Shown here: positions 19,337 to 28,414 of the stretch, in pieces
Position numbering within the stretch: position 1 is the first letter of the stretch
How the letters are laid out: each line of letters begins with the position of its first letter
Assembly: GCF_028583545.1 (NCBI RefSeq)
Contig: NZ_CP087106.1
Location: forward strand, 2,712,501-2,776,500
Source of the DNA: Methylobacterium sp. NMS14P
Lineage (GTDB): Bacteria > Pseudomonadota > Alphaproteobacteria > Rhizobiales > Beijerinckiaceae
Direction of reading: 5' to 3'
DNA: 64,000 nucleotides
Program-made: the position numbers and the translations under genes
The notes under the pieces: generated by a model
Database searches by the model: none
Seen by the model: the letters and a program-made list of their open reading frames with translations, nothing else
What the model was told of the DNA's origin: nothing

Positions 19337-19443
19337 AAACCCGCGCCCCCTCGAGCCGCCGTGCGGGCCGGTCGAGACGCGGCGCGGCTTACTCTCCCGA
19401 GGGGGGTAAGGAGTACGGCGCGTCTCGGCGCAACCGAGGCCGA

Positions 19444-19734
19444 CTACCGGCCGCTGGGCGCCGCGCCGCTGCCCGTGGCGCCGTTGCCCGAGCTGCTGCC
19501 GGCGGGCGCCCCCGGGGTGCTGACGCGCGGACCGCCGCTGGTGCCGGGCGCCACGCCGGCGCCGGTGGAGCCAGTGCTCTCCATGGAGCCGGCTCCCGTC
19601 CCGGTCCCGCCCACCGCGCCGGACTTGTTGACGTTGCCCTGGTTGGCGCCGCCGGTCTGCGGCGCCTGGGCCAGCGCCGCGCCGGACGTGGCGAGAGCGA
19701 CGGACGTGGCGAGGGCGAGGATCGTCTTCGACAT
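19444..19734 (-). CDS. small secreted Gly/Ser/Thr-rich protein, unknown function
   Basis: A 96-aa protein. A Sec signal peptide (MSKTILALATSVALATSGAALAQA, cleavage about residue 24) precedes a low-complexity mature part rich in Gly, Ser, Thr and Ala without cysteines. The start at MSK is supported by AGGAGG 4 nt upstream; an ATG 5 codons earlier would hide that site inside the coding region. No family is recognised. Probably periplasmic or surface-located and disordered. Confidence 0.7.
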   Translation of the reverse strand: MSKTILALATSVALATSGAALAQAPQTGGANQGNVNKSGAVGGTGTGAGSMESTGSTGAGVAPGTSGGPRVSTPGAPAGSSSGNGATGSGAAPSGR

Positions 19735-19819
19735 GGGGCCTCCTGACATGACGGTGAGCTGTTGACGTCGCGCTGTGGTGTCAAGCCAACCCGGGGGCGC
19801 CGGGATGGTTCGGCCGCCC

Positions 19820-20746
19820 TCAGCGGGCGAGCGCCTCGCGCCACGCCGTCCAGGGCCAGCGCAGGGGCTCCCCGCCCGCCGCCGGGGCGATCGAGACCGT
19901 CGCGGTCCGGCCGCTCACCAGCCGCGGATCCGCGGTGCCGCCGTCGAGGGTGATCCGAACCGGGATGCGCTGGGCGAGGCGCACCCACGAGAAGGTCGGG
20001 TTGACGTTGGCCAGAAGGTTGGTCGCGTCGCTGCGGCCGGTCTCGCCGATGCCGCCGGCGATGCTGGCGACGTGGCCGCGGAGTGCGCCGTCCTCGCCCA
20101 TGATCTCGACGGTCACGGGCGCGCCGACGCGGATGCGCGGCAGCTTGGTCTCCTCGAAGTAGCCCTCGATCCGTACGGTGTCGCGGTCGATCAGCGCCAT
20201 GACGCCGCGGCCGGTGGTGACGTAGGCGCCCGGGCGCAGCTCCATGTTGGTGATCCGGCCGTTGACCGAGGCCCGGACCGCCGAGCGCTCCAGGTTGAGC
20301 TTGGCGAGGTCGCGGTCCGCCAGGGCCTGCTCGTAGGCGGCCTCCGCGGACAGGTCGGCGGCCCTGGCGGCCTCGACCTTCTGCTGCGACACCGCCGCGT
20401 CGGAGAGCTTGCTGTAGCGGGCGTAGTCGGCCGCATTCTGCTCGGCGGTGGCCTTCCGGCCCTGCACCATCGCCTCCGCCTGCCGCAGCCCGAGGCGGAA
20501 CCGGTCCGGATCGATCCGGAACAGCACGTCGCCCTTCCGCACGACCTGGTTGTCCTCCACCAGCACCTCGGTGACGAGGCCGGAGACGTCGGGCGCGACC
20601 GCCACCACGTCGGCGCGCACGCGCCCGTCGCGGGTCCAGGGCGCGTCCATGTAGTAGTCCCACAGGCCGAGGCCGACGATCAGCGCCGCGGCGACCATGC
20701 CGAGCGTGACCAGGAGACGGCCGAGGGCGGAGAACAGGGCGGTCAT
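19820..20746 (-). CDS. HlyD/AaeA-type membrane fusion protein of an efflux pump
   Basis: A 308-aa protein. One N-terminal membrane anchor (about 5-30, ALGRLLVTLGMVAAALIVGLG) is followed by the biotinyl-lipoyl half motifs (VAVAPDVSGLVTEVLVEDNQ and RASVNGRITNMELRPGAYV), a helical hairpin between them and a beta-barrel domain. It would bridge the FUSC transporter to an outer-membrane factor. The start codon overlaps the DUF1656 stop (ATGA), so it is the last gene of the marR-FUSC-DUF1656-HlyD operon. No outer-membrane channel gene is adjacent. Confidence 0.88.
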   Translation of the reverse strand: MTALFSALGRLLVTLGMVAAALIVGLGLWDYYMDAPWTRDGRVRADVVAVAPDVSGLVTEVLVEDNQVVRKGDVLFRIDPDRFRLGLRQAEAMVQGRKATAEQNAADYARYSKLSDAAVSQQKVEAARAADLSAEAAYEQALADRDLAKLNLERSAVRASVNGRITNMELRPGAYVTTGRGVMALIDRDTVRIEGYFEETKLPRIRVGAPVTVEIMGEDGALRGHVASIAGGIGETGRSDATNLLANVNPTFSWVRLAQRIPVRITLDGGTADPRLVSGRTATVSIAPAAGGEPLRWPWTAWREALAR

Positions 20747-20952
20747 TGCAGGGTCCGATGGGCGAGGGTCACGACGCCGCCGAGCAGGACGACGTAGAGG
20801 GCGAGGTCGAAGAGCGGCCGGTGCCAGACGAGGCGGTAGAAGCCGGTCGCCGCGAGGAGGCGGCGCAGCGGCAGGCTGAGCGCGAAGGCGGCGGCCATCC
20901 AGAGCGCGAGGCCCGGCACGAACACGCCGTAGAGGTCGATCTCGCCCATCAT
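20743..20952 (-). CDS. DUF1656 small membrane protein (AaeX-like)
   Basis: A 69-aa protein with the family N-terminus MGEIDLYGVFVP and two membrane helices (about 10-30 and 47-65). DUF1656/AaeX proteins accompany FUSC-type aromatic-acid exporters; their exact role is unknown. It starts inside the FUSC stop (ATGA overlap at 20949-20952) and ends in an ATGA overlap with the HlyD gene, which shows strict translational coupling. A second ATG one codon downstream could also be used. Confidence 0.85.
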   Translation of the reverse strand: MMGEIDLYGVFVPGLALWMAAAFALSLPLRRLLAATGFYRLVWHRPLFDLALYVVLLGGVVTLAHRTLQ

Positions 20953-23009
20953 GCCGCCATCTCCCGCTCGTCCGGCGCCGCCCGGTAGCCCGGCGCGTCG
21001 GGGAAGAGCCCGCGGCGCAGGCCGGTCAGCCCGATCAGGGCGGCGCGCCGCTCCGGCGACGCGGCCGCGCCCGCGACGGCGTCGAGGCCGTCGTCCAGGG
21101 CCGCCAGGAGCGCAGAATCCGGCTGCCCGGTCCGGCCGCGCAGCCGGCGCGCCGCCAGCGCGAGGACCCGGTCGACGGCCTGTCGGGGCGGCCCCGCCAG
21201 CCGCCGACGCACCCGGCGGACCTCCACGAGGTTGATGCCGACCCGGACATCGGCCAGCAGGTCGCCCACGGGGGCGGACGTGGCGGCGGGCAGGCTCGCC
21301 AGCCGCGGCGCGATCAGGCCGACGCGGTCGAGCATCAGGGCCGCGAGCTCGAGCCCGTGGCCGGCGCCGCGCCCGGCCGCGGCGGCCGCGAGGCTCCGCC
21401 GGTTGATCCGCACGAGCCGCCGCGCGCTCCACCCAGCGCCGACCGAGCGGATCAGCCGGGTGACCACCGCGCCGACCCACATGCCCACCACCGACGCGAT
21501 CACCCCGTTGGCGAAGGGCGCGAAGTCGCCGCTGTAGCCGTTCTGGAGCGCCAGCAGCGTGGCGCCGTTCAGCGCCGCGCCCATGCCCATCGGGGCGGTG
21601 CGCGGCTGCGTCATCATCAGGCCGCACAGGATCAGGGCGGGCGCCAGCGCCAGGGCGAGCATCTCGAAGGAGGTGGCGAGCGGCAGCACGGCGAACAGGT
21701 AGAGGCCCGCGCCGAGGGCGCCGACGATCGCCGAGTTGGTGAAGCTCAGGATCTGCGGCGCGGGATCGTCCTGCGCGGCGAACAGGCAGCAGGCGACCGC
21801 GCCCATCATCGGCGCCGCGGAGCCGTCCGGCCAGCCGGTGCCGATCCAGATCGCGCAGCAGACCAGCAGGCCCACGAACACCCCGAAGGCCGAGAACGCC
21901 GCCAGCCCGTGGTCCCGGTGCCGGACGGACCGGACGCGGGCCGTGTAGGCGAAGGCGAGCGGCGCCCGGGGCGCGGTGCCGGCGGCGAGATGGCCGCGGA
22001 GCACCCGCAGGTCCTGGCGCAGGTCGATGACGTCGCGCAGGCGCGCCGCGAGACTCGCGAGCAGGAGCGTGTTCCAGTCCGGAGCCCGGCCGAGGGCCGG
22101 CTCGAACCCGTCGATCCGGTCGCGCAGCCGCGCGGCGCGGTCCGTATCCTCCGCCGCGTCCTCGTCCTCGGCCCCGTCGGCGAGCCAGGCGGCGAGGTCC
22201 GACAGGAAGGCCCGGACCCGCGCCGGCAGCGCGCCCGCCTGCTCGAGGGCGGCCACGCGGTCCGCCACGGCCGCCACGATCGGGAGGACCATCAGCATGT
22301 GCTGGCGGAGCGGCGCGAAGGCCTCCGCGGCGCGCTCCGCGCCCGTCGCCTCGTTGCGCAGGGCGAGGCCGAGGGCGTCGAGGCCGATCGCGTCCGAGGC
22401 GAGGCGCAGGCGCCGGCCCTGGCTCGGCCCGGCGGCCTCCGGCGCGCGGGCCGCCGCGAGGGCGCCCTGCGTCCAGGTCCGGGCCTCGGCGAGCCACAGG
22501 TTCAGCCGCTCGACGATCACCGGCGCCGCCGATTGCGGCAGCACCAGCGTGGCGACGAGGCTGGCGCACAGGATCCCCAGCGAGATCTCCTCGGCGCGCG
22601 CCACCGCGGTGTCGAAGATCGCGCCGGGATCATCCACCGCCGGGAAGCCGATCAGCGCGGCCGTGTAGCCGGCGAGCATCGGCAGGTAACTCGCGGGCGT
22701 GCGGTCGAGCAGCGAGACGTAGAGGCACAGGGCCACCCAGAGCGCCACCGCGAGGCTCAGCAGGATCGGCGCGTTGACGAGGTTCGGGACCAGCACGACG
22801 CTCATCGCCGCGCCGAGCCCGGTGCCGCAGAGGCGGTAGACCGCCTTCGAGCGGGTCGCGCCGGAGAGGACCTGGCTGGTGATGTAGACGGTGCCGAGCG
22901 CCCAGTACGGCCGCGGCAGGTCGATCCAGAGCGCGAGGTACAGGGCGAGCATCGCCGCCGCGTAGGTCTTCAGCGCGAAGGCCCAGTCGCGCCATCCGGG
23001 AAGGGTCAC
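20949..23009 (-). CDS. FUSC family transporter (AaeB-like aromatic acid exporter)
   Basis: A 686-aa membrane protein with two blocks of about five to six helices (about 10-165 and 355-500), each followed by a cytoplasmic helical region. This is the duplicated FUSC/AaeB layout. The start is a GTG whose last two bases overlap the marR stop (GTGA). The family exports p-hydroxybenzoate-type carboxylic acids with an HlyD partner. The MarR repressor just upstream fits induction by an aromatic acid. The substrate is inferred. Confidence 0.87.
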   Translation of the reverse strand: MTLPGWRDWAFALKTYAAAMLALYLALWIDLPRPYWALGTVYITSQVLSGATRSKAVYRLCGTGLGAAMSVVLVPNLVNAPILLSLAVALWVALCLYVSLLDRTPASYLPMLAGYTAALIGFPAVDDPGAIFDTAVARAEEISLGILCASLVATLVLPQSAAPVIVERLNLWLAEARTWTQGALAAARAPEAAGPSQGRRLRLASDAIGLDALGLALRNEATGAERAAEAFAPLRQHMLMVLPIVAAVADRVAALEQAGALPARVRAFLSDLAAWLADGAEDEDAAEDTDRAARLRDRIDGFEPALGRAPDWNTLLLASLAARLRDVIDLRQDLRVLRGHLAAGTAPRAPLAFAYTARVRSVRHRDHGLAAFSAFGVFVGLLVCCAIWIGTGWPDGSAAPMMGAVACCLFAAQDDPAPQILSFTNSAIVGALGAGLYLFAVLPLATSFEMLALALAPALILCGLMMTQPRTAPMGMGAALNGATLLALQNGYSGDFAPFANGVIASVVGMWVGAVVTRLIRSVGAGWSARRLVRINRRSLAAAAAGRGAGHGLELAALMLDRVGLIAPRLASLPAATSAPVGDLLADVRVGINLVEVRRVRRRLAGPPRQAVDRVLALAARRLRGRTGQPDSALLAALDDGLDAVAGAAASPERRAALIGLTGLRRGLFPDAPGYRAAPDEREMAA

Positions 23010-23497
23010 GGTACCGGCTCCGGTTCGCGCGCGGCCGCGGCCGCCTCGCGCCCGTGGCGCTGGAGCGCCGCGAACACCCGGAGACTCGCTTCGAGATCGG
23101 CACCGTCGACCTCGGCGAAGACACGCGCGCGCAGGGTCGAGAGCTCGGCCTCGATCCGCTCGAAGACCTGACGGCCGCGCGGGGTCAGGCCCAGCACCTT
23201 GGCGCGCCGGTCCGACGGGTCCTCGCGGCGCACCACCAGTCCGGCGGCGGCGAGCTGGTCGATGAGGCGGACGAGGGAGGGGCCCTCGATGCCGACGGCT
23301 TCCGCCAGGACGTTCTGGCGCGGCGCCTCGTCCATCCGGCCGATGATGATCAGGGGATGCGCGCTCGCATCGGACAGGCCGTGGGCCTCCGCGACGGTGT
23401 TGGCCGCGCGGCGCCAGTGGCGTCCGGTCGTCAGGAGGGCGTGGGTACAGGCCTGCTGCAGCTGCTCGCGCGTCTTCGGATCGTCGATGCTGGGCAT
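23006..23497 (-). CDS. MarR family transcriptional regulator
   Basis: A 163-aa winged-helix regulator. The helices APRQNVLAEAVGIEGPSLVRLIDQLAAAGLV and the wing RREDPSDRRAKVLGLT (DxRxxxLxLT) are typical MarR. It is the first gene of the efflux operon, coupled to FUSC by a 4-bp GTGA overlap, and is probably an autorepressor released by a phenolic ligand. The ligand is unknown. The 460-bp region upstream holds its promoter and a repeat. Confidence 0.9.
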   Translation of the reverse strand: MPSIDDPKTREQLQQACTHALLTTGRHWRRAANTVAEAHGLSDASAHPLIIIGRMDEAPRQNVLAEAVGIEGPSLVRLIDQLAAAGLVVRREDPSDRRAKVLGLTPRGRQVFERIEAELSTLRARVFAEVDGADLEASLRVFAALQRHGREAAAAAREPEPVP

Positions 23498-23961
23498 TGG
23501 CCAAATCCATCGCCGCGAGGATCCGGCGAGAGGCAGGATCCATTGGCTCGCGTGCTGATAGATAGCGTCATATCAATTTGGACGGAGAGATAACTTGTGG
23601 CGTCAGGGTTGCAGGAGAGGAATGGGTTCGCCCCATTCTCACGAATCGCAAGCGTCACCGGAATGCTAAGGCGTCCAACTTCGCTCCGCCATTTCTGGTC
23701 AGCGCCGCGGAGTCCGGAACCCGGGGCCGCGGACGCGCCCAGCCTCAATGGAAACTGCGGTTCTGGATTGCCAGCCTCCGGCGTGCCCTTTCGGGTTCGG
23801 GCTCGCCCGCGGCGCCCCGGAATGACGGGGTGGGTGCCGCGCACCGCCGCGAACGGCAGGGATGGCTTATCCCGAAGCCGCCGATCCGTTCTCGTTCGCC
23901 TCGGCTCGCTCCGGCACAGCGGACGCCGTATCCGCACCGGGTCCGCGCGTCCGCCGCGGCG
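23498..23961. other. 464-bp intergenic region with a degenerate repeat
   Basis: The marR side (23500-23660) is AT-richer (ATAGATAGCGTCATATCAAT at about 23558-23577) and probably carries the marR promoter. At about 23705-23835 lies a repeat-like stretch with CCGGAACCCGGGG and, at the other end, GGCGCCCCGGAATGACGGG. I recall this sequence type as common between Methylobacterium genes, but only one copy is in this window. No gene is seen. Confidence 0.45.
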
Positions 23962-24621
23962 TCACGCCGGATGCGTGTTGTGGATCTGGTCGAAATCGAG
24001 GGACGCGGTGTCGATCACGATCTGCGTCCGGCTGATGACCTCGAGCTTGCGCAGGATCTCGGAGACGTGGGCCTTCACGGTCGAGTCGCCGACCTGGAGC
24101 TCGTGGGCGATCTGCTTGTTGAGCTTGCCCTGGCGGATCATCATCAGCACCCGCAGCTGCTGCGGCGTCAGCCGGGCGAGGCGCTCCGGCAGCGGTGCCT
24201 TCTTGCTCCGCGGCGCGGGCGCGCTCGCCTCGGCCAGCCCCGGCGGCAGGAACAGCGCCCCGCTCATCACCTCGGTGATCGCCCGGGTGAGCGTCGCCTT
24301 GTCCATGGCCTTCGGCACGAAGCCGGCCGCGCCGTGCTGCAGGGCCTCGCGGACGATGCGCGGATCCTCGTGGCCGGAGACGATCAGGATCGGGATCCGC
24401 GGGAAGCTCGCCCGGATCGTGATCAGCCCGTCGAAGCCGGTGACGCCCCGCATCGACAGGTCGAGGAGCGTCAGGTCGATGCTGCGATTGGCCGCCAGCA
24501 CCGCGCAGGCCGCCTCGATCCCGTCGGCCTCGTGCAGGACCGCGTCGGGATGCGCGAGGCGGATCGTGGCCGCCAGGGCGTCGCGGAACAGCGGGTGGTC
24601 GTCGACGATCAGGAGATGCAC
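23962..24621 (-). CDS. NarL/LuxR-type two-component response regulator
   Basis: A 219-aa protein from a GTG start. The receiver domain has acidic pair Asp7/Asp8, phospho-site Asp54 and Lys104. The C-terminal LuxR HTH (about 150-212) reads LARLTPQQLRVLMMIRQG ... NKQIAHELQVGDSTVKAHVS. The GTG at 24621 sits immediately before the conserved HLLIVDDHPLF; the frame upstream is not receiver-like. No cognate kinase is adjacent. It lies beside the quinoprotein dehydrogenase, and NarL-type regulators (AgmR/ExaE/PedR) control such genes in pseudomonads, so regulation of the neighbouring cluster is a reasonable inference. Confidence 0.9.
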   Translation of the reverse strand: MHLLIVDDHPLFRDALAATIRLAHPDAVLHEADGIEAACAVLAANRSIDLTLLDLSMRGVTGFDGLITIRASFPRIPILIVSGHEDPRIVREALQHGAAGFVPKAMDKATLTRAITEVMSGALFLPPGLAEASAPAPRSKKAPLPERLARLTPQQLRVLMMIRQGKLNKQIAHELQVGDSTVKAHVSEILRKLEVISRTQIVIDTASLDFDQIHNTHPA

Positions 24622-24750
24622 GGAGACCTCGGTCCTTCGCTCGAGATCCTCACAGGATCCGCCGAATACGCGGGCGGGAGGTCCGAAGGTGATCGATGCG
24701 GCCCCGGGGCGCAAGCGGGTGTTGAGACGACCGCCCTGCCCCGGAGCCTG

Positions 24751-24781
24751 AGCGTGCCGGCCCGCGGAGGGCCGGCACGCT
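24751..24781 (-). terminator. perfect hairpin after the quinoprotein dehydrogenase gene
   Basis: AGCGTGCCGGCCC-GCGGA-GGGCCGGCACGCT has 13-bp perfect arms and a 5-nt loop, 16 bp past the dehydrogenase stop. No T-run follows, so termination may depend on Rho or on the hairpin alone. It separates the dehydrogenase from the response regulator gene. Confidence 0.6.
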
Positions 24782-24796
24782 GTCGGTTGAGCGCCT

Positions 24797-26566
24797 TCAG
24801 CGCGACGCCACCGTCTTCGGCAGCTTGAACGCCCAGAAGCTGCCGCCCTGGTTGATGCCGGCGGTGGACTTGGCGACCTCGCCGCCCCAGAGCGGCACCG
24901 CGCCGCCCCAGCCGGCCGCGACGCCGACCCACTGCTCGCCGTCCTGCTCCCAGGTGATCGGCGACGAGACCACGCCGGTGCCGACCTGGAACTTCCAGAC
25001 CTCCTCGCCGGTCTTGGCGTCGAAGGCCTTCAGGAAGCCCTCCGGCGTGCCGGTGAAGACGAGGTTGCCCGCTGTGGTGAGCACGCCGGCCCAGAGCGGG
25101 GCCTTGTTCTTGTACTCCCACACGACCTTGCCGGAGGCCGGGTCGATCGCCTTGAGCGAGCCGATATGGTCGTCGAACACCGGCTTGATGGTGAAGCCGG
25201 CGCCGAGATAGGCCGCGCCCTTCTTGTAGTTCACCGGCTCGTTCCAGATATCCATGCCCCACTCGTTGGAGGGCACGTAGAACAGCTTGGTGTCGGGGCT
25301 GTAGCCGATCGGCATCCAGTTCTTGCCGCCGAGGAAGCTCGGAACCGCGAAGACCGACTTGCCCTTCTTGTCGTCGCCGGTCGCCTTGCTCGGGTCGCCG
25401 GGCCGGTTCTCCTCGTTGTAGATCGGGCGGCCGTTCTCATCGATGCCCTTGGCCCAGTTGATCTTCTCGACGAACGGCGTCGCCGAGATGAACTTCCCAT
25501 TGGTTCGGTCGAGCACGTAGAAGAAGCCGTTGCGGTCGGCGGTCGCGCCGGCCTTGATGGTCTTGCCGCCCTTGTTCAGGTCGAACGGCACGAACTCGTT
25601 GACGCCGTCGAAGTCCCAGCCGTCGTGCGGGGTGGTCTGGAAGCCCCAGACGATCTCGCCGTTGTCGGGGTTGAGGGCGAGCCGCGAGGAGGTCCACTTG
25701 TTGTCGCCCGGCCGCAGCCAGGAGTTCCACGGGCCGGGGTTGCCGGTGCCGAAGTAGATCAGGTTGGTCTCGGGATCGTAGGTGCCGCCGAGCCACGTGG
25801 CGCCGCCGCCGAACTTCCACATGTCGCCCGGCCAGGACTCGTTGGTCTTCCCGGTCATGGTCGAGGGCTTGCCGTTGAGCTCGCCCATGTGGCCCTCGAT
25901 CACGGGCCGCTTCCACACGACCTCGCCGGTCTCGGCGTCGCGGGCCTCGATGCGCCCGATGACGCCGAACTCGCCGCCCGACACGCCGGTGATGATCTTG
26001 CCCTTCACGATGATCGGGGCGGCCGTGTAGCTGTAGCCGGCCTTGAAGTCGTCGATCTCCTTCCGCCAGACCACCTTGCCGGTCTTGGTGTTCAGCGCGA
26101 CGAGCTTGGCGTCGAGTGTGCCGAAGTAGACGTTGTCCTTGTAGAGCGCGGCGCCGCGGTTCACCACGTCGCAGCAGGGCAGGATCCCCTCCGGCAGGCG
26201 GGCGTCGTACTCCCACTTCTTCTCGCCGCTGCGGGAGTCGATCGCGTACATGCGCGAGTACGAGCCCGTCACGTAGATGATGCCGTCCTTGACCAGCGCC
26301 TGGCTCTCCTGGCCGCGCTGCTTCTCGCCGCCGAACGAGAACGACCACGCCGGGACGAGACCCTTGATGTTGTCGCGGTTGAGGGTCTTCAGCGGGCTGA
26401 AGCGCTGGGCCTGCGGGCCGAGACCGTAGGTGACGACGTCGCCGGGCGTCTTGGCGTCGTTGATGATGTCCTGCTCGGTGACCCCCTGGGCCATGGCCGG
26501 CAGGGCGCCGCCCGCCACGAGGGCGGCGACGCCCGTCGCGGCGAGGAACCGGGTCCGCATTCTCAT
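24797..26566 (-). CDS. exaF: lanthanide-type PQQ-dependent alcohol dehydrogenase (ExaF-like)
   Basis: A 589-aa periplasmic quinoprotein. Signal peptide 1-27 (AMA cut) is followed by an eight-bladed propeller with W-motifs. The vicinal disulfide is Cys131-Cys132 (CCDVVNRG). Metal/PQQ residues are Glu199 (SGGEFG), Asn276 (GTGNPGPW) and catalytic Asp318. Asp320, two residues on (WDFDG), is the extra carboxylate seen in XoxF/ExaF/PedH enzymes that use La/Ce/Nd; calcium MxaF has Ala there. Overall wording is closer to ethanol-type ExaF than to XoxF. It oxidises primary alcohols (and possibly aldehydes) and passes electrons to a c-type cytochrome, plausibly PedF encoded nearby. GGAGG lies 7 nt before the chosen ATG. 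Confidence 0.88.
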   Translation of the reverse strand: MRMRTRFLAATGVAALVAGGALPAMAQGVTEQDIINDAKTPGDVVTYGLGPQAQRFSPLKTLNRDNIKGLVPAWSFSFGGEKQRGQESQALVKDGIIYVTGSYSRMYAIDSRSGEKKWEYDARLPEGILPCCDVVNRGAALYKDNVYFGTLDAKLVALNTKTGKVVWRKEIDDFKAGYSYTAAPIIVKGKIITGVSGGEFGVIGRIEARDAETGEVVWKRPVIEGHMGELNGKPSTMTGKTNESWPGDMWKFGGGATWLGGTYDPETNLIYFGTGNPGPWNSWLRPGDNKWTSSRLALNPDNGEIVWGFQTTPHDGWDFDGVNEFVPFDLNKGGKTIKAGATADRNGFFYVLDRTNGKFISATPFVEKINWAKGIDENGRPIYNEENRPGDPSKATGDDKKGKSVFAVPSFLGGKNWMPIGYSPDTKLFYVPSNEWGMDIWNEPVNYKKGAAYLGAGFTIKPVFDDHIGSLKAIDPASGKVVWEYKNKAPLWAGVLTTAGNLVFTGTPEGFLKAFDAKTGEEVWKFQVGTGVVSSPITWEQDGEQWVGVAAGWGGAVPLWGGEVAKSTAGINQGGSFWAFKLPKTVASR

Positions 26567-26695
26567 GACGTGTCCTCCGTGGTCGGCCCCGGTCCGTGTG
26601 GCCGGGGCATCCGGGTTTCGACGCGGGCCGCACGAGTCGCGGGGCGCCCCCTTGGAGGACGAAGCTATCGGGCTTCTCAGGAAAGTCTTATTGGC

Positions 26696-26708
26696 CATTG
26701 GTCCAATG
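26696..26708. promoter_or_regulatory. palindrome upstream of exaF-like gene, shared with the divergent pedF promoter
   Basis: CATTGG-T-CCAATG is a perfect inverted repeat 130 bp upstream of the dehydrogenase start. Its core TTGGTCCAAT recurs at 28415-28424 in the other promoter region of the quinoprotein island. The element is AT-rich for this genome. The regulator is unknown; the neighbouring LuxR-type response regulator is a candidate. Confidence 0.5.
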
Positions 26709-26816
26709 AGCCGACACTGAATGCTGGCGAAACCGGTGTGTTTTTCGGATCAAAGCCAAACGTCAGCGAGGCTGTGAGAGATAGCCGACCTGATAAGTTA
26801 AATAATCGAAATTGCC

Positions 26817-26908
26817 GTCATCGCGAGCGCAGCGAAGCGACCCAGGGTAGCGCGACATCGCAAGACGTGGCGCCGCCTGGATTGCTTCGCTGCGTTCGCA
26901 AAGACGCG
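26817..26908. repeat. 92-bp palindromic repeat, copy 2 (family B)
   Basis: The left arm CGTCATCGCGAGCGCAGCGA and the right arm TTGCTTCGCTGCGTTCGCAA are complementary apart from a few mismatches. It matches the units at 13609-13700 and 36718-36810. It occupies most of the 403-bp gap between the dehydrogenase gene and the MoxJ-like gene; the rest holds only the palindrome at 26696 and no gene. Confidence 0.75.
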
Positions 26909-26969
26909 TTCTTAAGCAGATCAGGCTACAGATAAGCCAGAATTGCGATGACTGGTGACCAGGCGTTCC

Positions 26970-27851
26970 TCAATACCCCTTCGGCGGCGCATAGGTGACG
27001 CCGTAAGTCTCGCAGATCGCCCTGAGGCGACCGTCCGCGTTGAGCGCCGTGATCGCGTCCCCGACCGCGTAGGCGAGGTCGCGGGAATCGGTCCTCACCG
27101 CGCCGCCGATCTCCCAGCGGGTCTTCACCAGCCCCGTCGAGGGGACCGTGGCGATCGGGTTATCGGACTTCGGGGCCTTCGCGGCGGACAGGGCCGCCTC
27201 GATCGCCGCGCGGGTTCCGGCCAGGATCGGCGCCTCGCCGGCGAGGTAGGCCTTCGCGGCCTCCTCGAAGCTCTTGTAGTGCTTCAGGTTCGGGCGGAAC
27301 CGGCCGCCCTGGGCGGTCAGCAGCATCAGGTCGGCGGCGCCCGTGCCCTCCAGCGCGACGCTCCGGTCGCCGATATCGTCGAGGCTGTCGAAGCCCTCGA
27401 GCGCGCCCTTCCGGTACGCGAAGGCGATCTCCTGCTCGAAGTACGGCGCCGTGAAGAACACCTGCTCGTTGCGCAGGGCGAGCTGCCGGTCGGTGGGCAC
27501 GTGCAGCATCAGGTCGGCGAGCGGCGTGCCGGCGAGGTCGCCGCGCCACAGGTTCAGGCGTAGGTCGCCGTCGACGTTCTCGCCGGCATCGACCACGCGC
27601 AGGTCGAGCTTCACCTTGAGCGTGTCGGCGATCGCGCGGGCGAGATCGACGTCGATCCCGCGGGGCTTGCCGGCCGTCTCCTCGGAGAACGGCGCGTTGT
27701 CCCCGTAGACCGCCACCCGCAGCGTCCCGTCGGCGGTGACCTGGTCGAGCGGGCGCGCCGCGGCTGCCGATGGGAACGGCGCCGCCAGGAGCAGGCCGCA
27801 GAATCCGAGCAGGAGGGGGCGCCGGCGCACCGCGGGGGGCCTACTCCTCAT
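26970..27851 (-). CDS. quinoprotein dehydrogenase-associated periplasmic solute-binding protein (MoxJ-like)
   Basis: A 293-aa protein with a signal peptide (1-32, AAAARP) and a type 2 periplasmic-binding fold starting LRVAVYGDNAPFSEE. That fold resembles amino-acid-binding SBP_bac_3 proteins and MxaJ/MoxJ. Such proteins travel with PQQ alcohol dehydrogenases and are thought to help assemble the enzyme or its electron transfer rather than to import a solute. The gene overlaps the pedF stop by 11 bp, so the two are one transcript. No ABC permease or ATPase is present, in line with a non-transport role. Confidence 0.82.
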   Translation of the reverse strand: MRSRPPAVRRRPLLLGFCGLLLAAPFPSAAAARPLDQVTADGTLRVAVYGDNAPFSEETAGKPRGIDVDLARAIADTLKVKLDLRVVDAGENVDGDLRLNLWRGDLAGTPLADLMLHVPTDRQLALRNEQVFFTAPYFEQEIAFAYRKGALEGFDSLDDIGDRSVALEGTGAADLMLLTAQGGRFRPNLKHYKSFEEAAKAYLAGEAPILAGTRAAIEAALSAAKAPKSDNPIATVPSTGLVKTRWEIGGAVRTDSRDLAYAVGDAITALNADGRLRAICETYGVTYAPPKGY

Positions 27852-28281
27852 GCTTCGACTCGATGTAGCTCCGGATCGCCCACAGGCCCTCCTGCGAGAT
27901 CACACCCTCGAAGGCCGGCATCTTGGTCACGCCGTTGATGACGGCGCCGTGCTTCATGCGCTCGACGAAGTACTCGTCGCCCTCCTTGCCCTGCGGCAGG
28001 TAGCGCAGGTCCGGGGCGAGGCCGCCGGAGATCATCTCCAGGCCGTGGCAGCGGGCGCAGTTCTGGTTGAAGCCCGAGGCGCCGATCGCGACGGCGTGCT
28101 TGTCGCCCTTGTAGGGGTTCTCGGCGACCCACTCGGCGCCCAGCGGCTTCAGGCCGTCGGTGTTGACCGGCTGGGGCTGGACGTCGCCGTGCCCGAGGGC
28201 GCTGCCGGCGGTCAACGCGAGTCCTAGCGCCAGTCCCAGCGCCGCGGGCACGCTGCCCGCCGCCGTCTTCATCGTGCGCAT
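27841..28281 (-). CDS. pedF: periplasmic cytochrome c-550 PedF-like
   Basis: A 146-aa monohaem cytochrome c with a signal peptide 1-30. CARCH (Cys75, Cys78, His79) binds haem, and Met121 in TKMPAF is the likely sixth ligand. The start of the mature protein, HGDVQPQPVNTDGLKPLG, matches what I remember of PedF, the electron acceptor of PedE/PedH quinoprotein ethanol dehydrogenases. The chosen ATG follows GGGAGGGG by 4-5 nt. It is co-transcribed with the MoxJ-like gene and divergent from the 28499 gene across a shared 217-bp promoter region. Confidence 0.87.
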   Translation of the reverse strand: MRTMKTAAGSVPAALGLALGLALTAGSALGHGDVQPQPVNTDGLKPLGAEWVAENPYKGDKHAVAIGASGFNQNCARCHGLEMISGGLAPDLRYLPQGKEGDEYFVERMKHGAVINGVTKMPAFEGVISQEGLWAIRSYIESKHEE

Positions 28282-28414
28282 CCGCCCCTCCCGTCGTCGT
28301 TGCACGACGGTTAGCAAGTACCGGGCGGCGGACCCATTATGCTTTGGTACGGATCAGCCGGAATAACGCCATCCACGACTTGTGTTGCACTGCATCAAAA
28401 GCGGTGTGTGCACC

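Noticed and set aside
20951..23171. Long plus-strand frames opposite the FUSC gene
   Set aside because: Antisense to a clear transporter gene with a tightly coupled operon on the other strand.
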